Of a DNA stretch of 64,000 nucleotides, positions 45,670 to 53,278 are shown piece by piece. The DNA comes from Bradyrhizobium sp. 186 (GTDB lineage Bacteria; Pseudomonadota; Alphaproteobacteria; Rhizobiales; Xanthobacteraceae), in the NCBI RefSeq assembly GCF_023101685.1, contig NZ_CP082164.1, forward strand, positions 1,116,001 through 1,180,000, written 5' to 3'. The position numbers and the translations under genes are program-made. Under the pieces are notes generated by a model, which was not told where the DNA came from, did no database searches, and saw only the letters and a list, made by a program, of their open reading frames with translations. The first letter of the stretch is position 1, and every line of letters starts with the position of its first letter.

Positions 45670-46271
45670 ATGGGGCGTATCAAGTCACTCGTCGTTGCAA
45701 TTGCTCTCGTCGTTGGATTGATCGCATGCGGAGGGCCTGCAGCGCTTGCAGCGCAGCCGAACCAAACCGGGGCTGGAGCGCAGACCAAACAAGCCGGACC
45801 TGCAGCGCCGGCTAAACAGCCTGCAGCCCAGGCCAAACCAAACCAGAGGACGCTCGGCACGCGCGGCTCTACTTCCTCCGGGAGAAGGGTATTTTCGGTG
45901 CGATGGGTAGAATGGCCGCCTAGTCGGAGATCCTGATCGACGGCAAGCCTGTCGGAAAGGTCGAGATGGGGTCGTTTTTCGCCGTCGATCGGCCGCCAAG
46001 CGTCTACAAGATCGCCTCCCACATCAAGATGTCCCTGACGGACTATGAGGTCGAAGTCCCGATCGAGGCCGGCAAGACCTACTACTTCGGGGTCGGGACG
46101 CAGCGTGGGGGCGTTCCTGTTCAGGACCTGCTCAATCAGGCGGTCTCAGGCAGTAGCGGCCAGCAGATCCGGTCGTCATCGCCCTTCAAGTCCGCCTTTG
46201 CGGGCGCGGGGCTGTTTCGCTTGGAGCCGGCCGCCGGCGCCGCCGCGATCGAGAAGCTGAAGACGCCCTGA
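45670..46271 (+). pseudogene. Broken DUF2846-like exported protein gene
   Basis: The frame from ATG 45670 encodes a lipoprotein-like signal (VVAIALVVGLIACGG) and an Ala/Gln/Pro linker. The homologous domain then continues in another frame: HARLYFLREKGIFGAMGRMA at about 45860-45920, an in-frame TAG at 45921-45923, then SEILIDGKPVGKVEMGSFFAVD and onward to 46271 (YEVEVPIEAGKTYYFGVG). So one frameshift and one nonsense codon interrupt it. The domain pattern suits DUF2846, usually a small lipoprotein. Confidence 0.65.
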
Positions 46272-46419
46272 ATGTTCCCGGCGGTTTTGCTGGTAAGCAT
46301 CGCTCCGGCCGGCCATCGCGCGGTTAAGCTTGAGCCGCACTCACCGTGCATAGCCGGGATTTTCGCCCCCGATCGAGGCTTGCCGCCGGCGGAATTCGCG
46401 GCTATGTCGTGTCCCTCAC

Positions 46420-46494
46420 GCTCCCTTCGTCTAGCGGTTAGGACGCGGCCCTCTCAAGGCTGAAACAGGGGTTCGATTCCCCTAGGGAGCGCCA
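46420..46494 (+). tRNA. tRNA-Glu (CTC)
   Basis: A full cloverleaf. The acceptor GCTCCCT / AGGGAGC is perfect, the anticodon stem CGGCC / GGCTG encloses CTCTCAA with anticodon CTC, and the T arm CAGGG-GTTCGATT-CCCCT follows. The terminal CCA is encoded. It reads GAG codons. The 3' end is repeated imperfectly at 51630, the signature of an integration site. Confidence 0.95.
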
Positions 46495-46496
46495 AA
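46480..46496. repeat. Direct repeat, left copy (tRNA-Glu 3' end, candidate attL)
   Basis: CCCTAGGGAGCGCCAAA, the last bases of tRNA-Glu. 16 of 17 bases recur at 51630-51646, and similarity continues weakly for about 30 bases beyond in both copies. Confidence 0.55.
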
Positions 46497-46705
46497 ATGC
46501 ACGATATTCCGCGATATTTTGCGATGGGAGTCCCGATCGGGAGTGCCAGCCCCTCGATCGACTGATCTTGCAAGCGATGTGGGCAGGAGTCTTGCCCCTG
46601 GCTCGGTGACTGTTTGCCGGTTCTTCGGGGTCTCTTGGACGCCTGTCGACTGCAAACGCGATTTGTCCATCTACCGGCGTCCATTCGTCGCCGCACACGA
46701 TCTGC

Positions 46706-47713
46706 TCATTCCCGCTCCATCATGTCGGCGATCGCCTTGATGCGGCTTCTGGCGTATTTCGGCAGGCCGGCGCTCAGCGAATCGCCGCTGTTGAAGGAGC
46801 TGTTGCCCATGAGCAGTTGCGCGGGCACGAGGTTTCGCAGAATGGGTGTTTTGCTGTATTCCCTTTGCTTGTTCAGCACGTCGTTCCTGACCACAATCAG
46901 GATGTAGACCGTCGCGATGGCGACTTCCCGCTCGGTCGGATGTTGTTGCAGAATCGCAAGCAGCTTGCCGAACTGGATGACCTGGTTGACCCAAAAGATG
47001 TTCTGCTCGAGCCCGCCGGTGACTGTGGAGTCGAGCCCTGTTAAGCTCGGCAGCTCGGCAAGGTGCGGCTGCGTGACCAACACGATCTCACTCTGGAACT
47101 CGATGAAATCCGGAATGGGCTTTTTGCTCTCCTCGCGCAGCTTGTTGGCAAGCTGAATGCCCGCCGGAATTTTCCCTTCAAACATGTAGCGGGACTGCAC
47201 GCAGATCGCCTTCGCGTCCTCGCACCAGCGGCGATTCGGCGGACGGTTGTGCGCGGCGCCCGTGTCGTTGTTGGGAACAGCATCGCCCGCCGTGATCGGC
47301 CGGTGCTTGACTGCCGGATCGATCTGCTCGAGGAACGCGACATTCGCATACCGCGACAGATCCAATGCCGCTGCCGGTCTTGGAAGTCGAAACCGCGCCT
47401 CCGCCTGGTAGACCGAGAGCTTCAGCTTCGTTTGTTGGTTGAGCGTGGGCTCAACGAAGCTCGGGAAGAGCGAGAGGAAGCGTCGCTGAACCGGACGTGA
47501 GCGGGCCCAATCGTCGAAAGGAATGAGTCCCGTCGAGGAATCGGCGAGCTTGTCGTTGCGTTGGTCGGCGAAGATGACCGTGCGCGGTTTGATCTGTGCG
47601 ATCGGAACGCTGGCGGCTGCGGGCACGTCCTCCAGCTGGAATTCCTGCGCGGCCGCGCCCGTGCAAGTGGCCACGCAGGCGGCGATGAGGACAGCGGCAC
47701 GGTGGAGTCTCAT
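46706..47713 (-). CDS. Exported protein of unknown function, partner of PBP
   Basis: A 335-aa protein with a signal peptide (MRLHRAAVLIAACVATCTGAAAQ) and a long soluble domain without a recognised motif; three cysteines lie near the middle. A TTG at 47728 overlaps the stop of the upstream penicillin-binding protein gene, and the ATG at 47713 gives the signal peptide directly. The tight join says it is co-expressed with the transpeptidase and may act in the same cell-wall process. Confidence 0.7.
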   Translation of the reverse strand: MRLHRAAVLIAACVATCTGAAAQEFQLEDVPAAASVPIAQIKPRTVIFADQRNDKLADSSTGLIPFDDWARSRPVQRRFLSLFPSFVEPTLNQQTKLKLSVYQAEARFRLPRPAAALDLSRYANVAFLEQIDPAVKHRPITAGDAVPNNDTGAAHNRPPNRRWCEDAKAICVQSRYMFEGKIPAGIQLANKLREESKKPIPDFIEFQSEIVLVTQPHLAELPSLTGLDSTVTGGLEQNIFWVNQVIQFGKLLAILQQHPTEREVAIATVYILIVVRNDVLNKQREYSKTPILRNLVPAQLLMGNSSFNSGDSLSAGLPKYARSRIKAIADMMERE

Positions 47714-47724
47714 GGCGTCAATGC

Positions 47725-50655
47725 TCAATTCAGCCGCCGCCAGAAATAATCGGGATCGACTCGGAGCGGCGGTCGCGGGAGGCGGTCCTCGTCATCGGGA
47801 TATCCGCGCCAGGAGGGATATTCGCGCGGACCAAGACGCCAGTTCGGGAATGGAAAGGGCGGCCGGTTATCGCCGTAAAGGCGGTTATCGTAGGACCACG
47901 GCTGGAATGGCCCGTCGTCTCCGTCATAACCGCCACGATAGGCGTTGCTTTCTGCACGCGAGACGATCCGAAATTGCGTATCATCGATTCTGCCCGATGG
48001 ATCCCTCTTGAGGTACTCGGTGAAAGCGCGCCCGGAGCCGGCCGGTGCAGGATCGCCGGTATAAGGATCGATCGACAGAGTAACGAGCTGACGCATGGCT
48101 TCGCGCGAAGGGCCGTTCAACGCCGTCTTGGGAGCGTGCAGTTCCCACGCTGCCTGCACGATCGGCTCGAACATCGGCAGCGCCACTTTCCCTCCGGTCT
48201 GGCCGCGCCCAAGGGAGCGACGTCCGCCGTCGCCGTTGTCGTAGCCGACCCAGATGGCGATGGTGACGTCATTTGTGAAACCGACGAACCAGGCATCGGC
48301 CGAATTATCGGTGGTACCAGTCTTGCCGCCGACATAGGGCGAAAGATGCTTCACCACGCGCGCGGTTCCGCGCGCGAGCACGCCCTGCAGCATTGATTTC
48401 AACTGGTAAAACGATGCGCGGTCGGCCAAGCCGATCCAGGACACCGCATGCGGATCGTGCTGGTAGATTGGGCGGCCGTCCTGTTCGATCGTTTCGATCG
48501 CATGGGGCTGGGGTCGTGCTCCTTCGTTGGCGATCGCTGCATAGAACGCCGCAAGGTCGATGAGCCGCACAGATTGGGCACCGAGCACGAACGGGTAGTA
48601 GCGCGTGCATTCTTTGTAGAGCTGCGCTTCCATCGCGAGCTCGCAGACTCGGTCGAGGCCTCGCTCGGCGCTGGCGTCGAGACCGGTCGCGAGCAGTTGC
48701 GCGGTGGCGAGATTCCGGGAGTTTTCCAGCGCGCGCCGCAGTGTAATGGCGCCCGAAGCGCTGCCGTCGTAGTTCTTCGGCGACCAGAAATCGCGGTGGC
48801 GCGCGTAGACCGTCGCCCCGATCGGTGCCAGCGTTATGGGTTCGTCCATCACCAGCGTGTTGGGCTGCAATCCCTTCCGAAGGGCGGCGAGGTAGGTCAG
48901 CGGCTTCAAGGTGGAGCCGGGTTGCCGCAGGCTCTGGACGACGCGGTTGAGCTGGCTTGCCGGATACGAAAAACCGCCCGCCATCGCGAGAATGCGGCCG
49001 GTTTCGTTCCCGAGTACGAGCGCCGCTCCCTGCACGGTCGGTCGAATGCGCAGATCGGCACGCGCCGCTTGCTTACCCTTGGCTTCGCGCACCTGCACGT
49101 AGACCACGTCGTACGGCTTGAGACCGCGCTGGATCGCGGCGCTCCAGGTGCTCAGCGGCAGGATGCTTCCGTCGGTCAGACCGACGTTGATCGCATGGCC
49201 GCGCTTGCCACGCGTATTCTCCAGGACGACCGCCGATTCCCAGTGAACGTCATAGAGAGGTAGCCGCGTCGTCTTCAACGCAACGAGCCAAGCCGGTTCC
49301 GTGGCCCTCGGGTCTGCCGCAATCAGACGGACAGCATTGGAAATGTTCGCCTCGGGTCCCTCAAATTTGTAACGGCTGGTGTTCAGCTCGTACCGCGCGA
49401 GGCCCTCCTGCAATGTTGCTTCGACTATGCGCTGCAAGGCCGAGTTGACGGTCGAGTGCACCGTGTAGGAGGATTCGGTGAGAGTATCGAGGCCCGCGAC
49501 CACCTTTGCCTCGCGGGCGATGTGATCGACGAAGTGAAAGCCGAAGTCTCGTCGCGTCGGCCGGTATTCGACAAGCTGCGGCAATACTGCTTGCGCCGCG
49601 GCGGCGTCGATCATGGCGTCGTCCTGCATGCGGCCCAGCACGTAGGCAAGGCGCTCGCGCGCGCGCTCAGGGTGGTGGTCGGGATTGAAGTAGTTCGGTC
49701 CCTTGGCGAGCCCGGCGAGTAGCGCGCCCTCGACTGCGGAGAGCGCCTTGGCTGGTTTACCGAAATAGCTGCGCGCCGCCATCTCGATGCCCCAGGCCCC
49801 GCGACCGAGATAAATCGAGTTGAGATAGAGCTCGAGGATTTCCGCCTTGGTCAGGGCGCGCTCCATCCGCGAGGCAACGATCATTTCGCGCAGTTTTCTT
49901 TCGTAAGTGATGTCGTTGCCCACCAGCAGGTTTTTGGCGACCTGCTGCGTAATGGTCGAGCCGCCCTGCGGCCGGCCCGGCTGCGTGAAGTTGCCGATGA
50001 AGGCGCGGACCAGTCCGCGCTCGTCAATGCCTGTGTGTTGGAAGAAACGCTTGTCCTCGGCGGCGATGAATGCGTTGCGCACCGCTTCTGGGATATCCGC
50101 AAGCTTGACCCAGACGCGCCGATTGTTCGGCGCGTAAATCTCGGCAAGGCGCTCGCGCTTGTTGTCGAGGACTACGCTGGTGCCAGGAAGCCTGAGGTGC
50201 TTAAGCTGCGCGGCGTCGGGCAGATCCTTCACCGCGCTGTTGTAGAATGCGGTGACCTGACCAAGATCGAACGGCGATCCTTCCACTTTTTCGACTTTGC
50301 AGAACTGCCTGTAGGCCACGTGGAGGTCGGCCAGATTCAGTCCTTTGAGCGCCTTGATCTCGCTGCTCAGCGCCTCCTTATCATCCATGGCAGTGGCAAT
50401 CAGATCGTCCAGGTTGATGTCCTCGATGTCGAAAGCCTTGCGCATGTGGGCGCAGCCGGCACTCAAAAGCTGCGCCACCTCGAAGCGGTCGCGCACCGCA
50501 TCGAACTCCGTCTTGACCTCATCCGGCCGGGTAGTGACCTGGCTGAAGGCAAGCGCCGTGGCGAAGATCTTGATGAGAATCGAGTCCATGACCTGCCGAC
50601 GGTCGAAAAAGCCGCCCCCGTAAGGTCCCGTCTTTTGTAGAATGATATTGAACAA
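47725..50655 (-). CDS. Class A penicillin-binding protein (bifunctional)
   Basis: A 976-aa peptidoglycan synthase. After an unusual 150-residue N-terminal region comes a GT51 glycosyltransferase with catalytic Glu in AAEDKRFFQHTG (about 195) and QGGSTITQQVAKNL (about 225). The transpeptidase domain has SxxK in QPGSTLKP (Ser about 577), SRN (about 645) and KTGTT (about 779). A Tyr/Pro/Arg/Asp-rich tail of about 75 residues follows. It may start instead at the Met at 50589, just before the N-terminal hydrophobic segment. It heads a two-gene unit in the segment bounded by tRNA-Glu repeats. Confidence 0.9.
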   Translation of the reverse strand: MFNIILQKTGPYGGGFFDRRQVMDSILIKIFATALAFSQVTTRPDEVKTEFDAVRDRFEVAQLLSAGCAHMRKAFDIEDINLDDLIATAMDDKEALSSEIKALKGLNLADLHVAYRQFCKVEKVEGSPFDLGQVTAFYNSAVKDLPDAAQLKHLRLPGTSVVLDNKRERLAEIYAPNNRRVWVKLADIPEAVRNAFIAAEDKRFFQHTGIDERGLVRAFIGNFTQPGRPQGGSTITQQVAKNLLVGNDITYERKLREMIVASRMERALTKAEILELYLNSIYLGRGAWGIEMAARSYFGKPAKALSAVEGALLAGLAKGPNYFNPDHHPERARERLAYVLGRMQDDAMIDAAAAQAVLPQLVEYRPTRRDFGFHFVDHIAREAKVVAGLDTLTESSYTVHSTVNSALQRIVEATLQEGLARYELNTSRYKFEGPEANISNAVRLIAADPRATEPAWLVALKTTRLPLYDVHWESAVVLENTRGKRGHAINVGLTDGSILPLSTWSAAIQRGLKPYDVVYVQVREAKGKQAARADLRIRPTVQGAALVLGNETGRILAMAGGFSYPASQLNRVVQSLRQPGSTLKPLTYLAALRKGLQPNTLVMDEPITLAPIGATVYARHRDFWSPKNYDGSASGAITLRRALENSRNLATAQLLATGLDASAERGLDRVCELAMEAQLYKECTRYYPFVLGAQSVRLIDLAAFYAAIANEGARPQPHAIETIEQDGRPIYQHDPHAVSWIGLADRASFYQLKSMLQGVLARGTARVVKHLSPYVGGKTGTTDNSADAWFVGFTNDVTIAIWVGYDNGDGGRRSLGRGQTGGKVALPMFEPIVQAAWELHAPKTALNGPSREAMRQLVTLSIDPYTGDPAPAGSGRAFTEYLKRDPSGRIDDTQFRIVSRAESNAYRGGYDGDDGPFQPWSYDNRLYGDNRPPFPFPNWRLGPREYPSWRGYPDDEDRLPRPPLRVDPDYFWRRLN

Positions 50656-50788
50656 GGCTGTGTTGAGGAAAAAGTTCCCGAGGCGCCCCCCCGCTTTTCC
50701 GGGCCTTCAGCAGCGCTCCGACCTGGCCGGGCCTAGGAACCAACGCTGCGGCCAGTGCGTTCTAAAAACACCAATTGGCAGCGCAGCC

Positions 50789-51367
50789 ATGAATATCTCT
50801 CTTCCAGTCGTGCTTGCCGCGGCGCTCCTTAGCGCCGCCATCGCCACGATGCCTGCGGATGCTGCTCCTCGAAAAAAGAACACCCGGGCTCTTGCCGCGG
50901 TCTCCCCTGCAGCTAGCGTCGGTCAGCCGCCCACGGACAGATTTTTGGCCTGCGATGTCCGGGTGCGAGACTATCTTCGCGAAGGCGGAGCGGCGATACG
51001 GGTGACCAAGATCGAAGTGGACGATGCCCGACTGCAGTTGAGCATTTATCATGAGTACGGAGAGGCAGGAAAGTCGTCTCGAAAATACCTCCGCGGGGAC
51101 ACTGAAGAAGAAATGCGCAAAAATCTGCGCGGAATATTGGATGAGTTCGCTGCGGCTGCGAAGGCCGCAACGGCTGGTCGCGCTTGGTATGTGATCGCTG
51201 CTCGCAAGGTCATGCCGGACCTCCGCGACAATTCGGGCGAGACCACGAATCCGTGGACGGGCATCGTCCTCGCGGATTTCGAGGGAAAATGCAGACCCAT
51301 CACGTTCTATCAGTCTGTCGATCGGAACAAGCTCGATCCTGAACTGAACAAGAAATTGGATGAATGA
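50789..51367 (+). CDS. Exported hypothetical protein (192 aa)
   Basis: A signal peptide (MNISLPVVLAAALLSAAIATMPADA) is followed by an alpha/beta soluble protein: ACDVRVRDYLREGGAAIRVTKIEVDDARLQLSIYHEYGEAGKSSRKYLRGDTEEEM and a conserved-looking end. It is divergent from the penicillin-binding protein gene. Family not recognised; a periplasmic role is expected. The upstream in-frame region from 50642 is not needed. Confidence 0.7.
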   Translation: MNISLPVVLAAALLSAAIATMPADAAPRKKNTRALAAVSPAASVGQPPTDRFLACDVRVRDYLREGGAAIRVTKIEVDDARLQLSIYHEYGEAGKSSRKYLRGDTEEEMRKNLRGILDEFAAAAKAATAGRAWYVIAARKVMPDLRDNSGETTNPWTGIVLADFEGKCRPITFYQSVDRNKLDPELNKKLDE

Positions 51368-51524
51368 AGTTTTGCGCTTGAAGTGATTTGCAGTCGTAGC
51401 GACTGCGCCTGGACGCCATGAGAGGCGCGGTGAGGATTGTCCAACTCAAGATGGCGCCAAAACGGCAGTTGTGTGTGCCGTCGCCGGTGAATTTGCAGTA
51501 TTGGCAGCGAGGCCCGGCTTTCAT
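51300..51524 (-). CDS. Possible small zinc-knuckle-like protein (74 aa)
   Basis: The ATG at 51524 after AAAGGCG opens a 74-codon frame starting MKAGPRCQYCKFTGDGTHNC, a C-x2-C ... H-x-C pattern. It overlaps the end of the convergent exported-protein gene by 68 bases. The pattern could be chance. Confidence 0.25.
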   Translation of the reverse strand: MKAGPRCQYCKFTGDGTHNCRFGAILSWTILTAPLMASRRSRYDCKSLQAQNFIHPISCSVQDRACSDRQTDRT

Positions 51525-51629
51525 CGCCTTTAGGGCAGGTTTGGGCAGCCGTTCTGAAACGCTTTGGAAAGCAATAAGATCGTTGCTTGCCCAAACTCTT
51601 CTTTAACCCATTGAAATCACTTGCCCCAT

Positions 51630-51646
51630 CCCTAGGGGGCGCCAAA
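51630..51646. repeat. Direct repeat, right copy (candidate attR)
   Basis: CCCTAGGGGGCGCCAAA, matching the tRNA-Glu 3' end at 16 of 17 bases. It lies in a 340-bp gene-poor gap (51525-51864). Confidence 0.5.
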
Positions 51647-51864
51647 TACGCGATAATCCACGACATTGTAGGATGCGGCTCCGCTTTCGGAGCACCATGT
51701 CGCACGATCGATCGCGCACCGCATCGGCGGAGTGCTACTTTGCGCACGTCGACTTGCCGCTTCGCGGTCCTGGTCGGCCGGGCGACCTGAACCGCCGGAC
51801 GGCAGTGGCAAATCGACGTAGGCCCGCATCGAGCGGCGATAGCGAGAGGAGCGCTGGCCGTATG

Positions 51865-52284
51865 TCAGTGATGCGCCGAAACACTCCTGACGGTCTCGGT
51901 CAGCAAATCACCTGACGCGGAACGGCCGACGTCACCCAGACTGATGATGCCGACCATCCGCTTGCTCTTGTTGATCACGGGCAGCCTGCGGACCTGCAGC
52001 TTCTCCATATGATGCATCGCCTTTGCGAGGTCATCGTCCTCCCGGCAGCAATGGATGCCTTCAGTCATCACATCGCGCGCCGTCGCGCGGCCGGCATCGA
52101 AGTTGTGGTTCGCGAGCCCTTTGCAGACGATATCGCGGTCGGTCACCATCCCGACCAGCTTGTCGTCCTCGCCAATCGGAATGCAGCCAATGTCATGCGT
52201 CCGCATCAATTTGGCGAGCTCGGTGATAGGGGTGTTGGGGCTGACCCAGTCGACACCCTTGTGCATCGCGTCTTTGACTTTCAT
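51865..52284 (-). CDS. Two-CBS-domain protein
   Basis: A 139-aa protein made of a CBS pair: MKVKDAMHKGVDWVSPNTPITELAKLMRTHDIGCIPIGEDDKLVGMVTDRDIV and ARDVMTEGIHCCREDDDLAKAMHHMEKLQVRRLPVINKSKRMVGIISLGDV. Such stand-alone modules bind adenine nucleotides and act as energy sensors. ATG at 52284 is preceded by GGAGGC. Target unknown; the neighbour is a YbaK-type deacylase. Confidence 0.9.
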   Translation of the reverse strand: MKVKDAMHKGVDWVSPNTPITELAKLMRTHDIGCIPIGEDDKLVGMVTDRDIVCKGLANHNFDAGRATARDVMTEGIHCCREDDDLAKAMHHMEKLQVRRLPVINKSKRMVGIISLGDVGRSASGDLLTETVRSVSAHH

Positions 52285-52506
52285 GGCGGAGCCTCCGTTC
52301 CTGGGTTTCAGGTGCATTGATGCAATGCAGCAGCGCCCCCCATTTTCTGAACTGTACAACCGATCGGGTGCAAGGTCGCCGCGAAAGCATCATTCCTGGG
52401 CGATTCGAGCAGACAAACGCCGGCGCCGTAGCCGTCACCCTCAACAATTGACGGCCACTTCGCGGCCAGGGTTCCCGCCCAAAGGCAATGGGCGGAGCGC
52501 AAATTC

Positions 52507-52977
52507 TCAGTCGTGCACGCTAAAGCACCCGCGCGGTGCGTTGGCCGTCAAGCGCGCAAACTGCGCGTGACCCATATGGAGCAGCGTCTCGTGATCGCCA
52601 GCTTCCATATAGATATCCGGCTGTGTCTGGATGCTGCTGTCGACGATGATATTCAGCCCGTAGCATTTGCCGACGGCAGGAACTGCGCCGTGTGCGCAGT
52701 CGTGGAATAGCCGATCGATCTCGGTTTCATCGGCCATGTGGACATTGTCACCGAGTTCTGTTCTCAGTTCCGACAGGCGGAGGTGATGCGATGCGGGCAA
52801 GACGGCCAGCATGTATTCGCTGTCGCGCCGCAACACGATGCCCTTGGCGAGGCGATCGCCCGAGATGTGGCATACCTCAGCCGTGCGAGTGGACGTCATG
52901 CTGGGTTCGTGCGGGATCACCTCGTATTGGATGTTTTCAGCGGCTAGGTATTTCTGGAGCGTGGGAGCAATGGACAT
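52507..52977 (-). CDS. YbaK/EbsC-type aminoacyl-tRNA deacylase
   Basis: A 156-aa protein of the YbaK/ProX fold: YEVIPHEPSMTSTRTAEVCHISGDRLAKGIVLRRDSEYMLAVLPASHHLRLSELRTELG, with the conserved Lys in LAKGIVL. Members hydrolyse mischarged tRNA, for example Cys-tRNA-Pro. The active-site neighbourhood supports the family, but the specificity is unknown. RBS GGAGGTGAT lies upstream. Confidence 0.85.
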   Translation of the reverse strand: MSIAPTLQKYLAAENIQYEVIPHEPSMTSTRTAEVCHISGDRLAKGIVLRRDSEYMLAVLPASHHLRLSELRTELGDNVHMADETEIDRLFHDCAHGAVPAVGKCYGLNIIVDSSIQTQPDIYMEAGDHETLLHMGHAQFARLTANAPRGCFSVHD

Positions 52978-53278
52978 GACATCACCTCCGGAGCAAAATG
53001 CGAACCATCCACCGTGAGGTCTTCCCTGTAGACTCTCGCCATACGATGGGCGGCTACCTAATTATAGACCCGAGATAGCCAGGATACGAGTGCTGTCGGC
53101 GGTAAAGTAGGGCGCCGCAATGCGCTTCTAGCGCCGGCTGCATCAGCCGACCTCGCCACCTTGCGCTGTTTCGCGATCCCGGCGATTCAGGTTGGAGCAC
53201 CCGCGTCCCCGCCTTGAGGTGCTATCCCGACCGCGAAATCGGGCGGCGGGCGCTCCTCATTTCTGCTATGATCAAACC

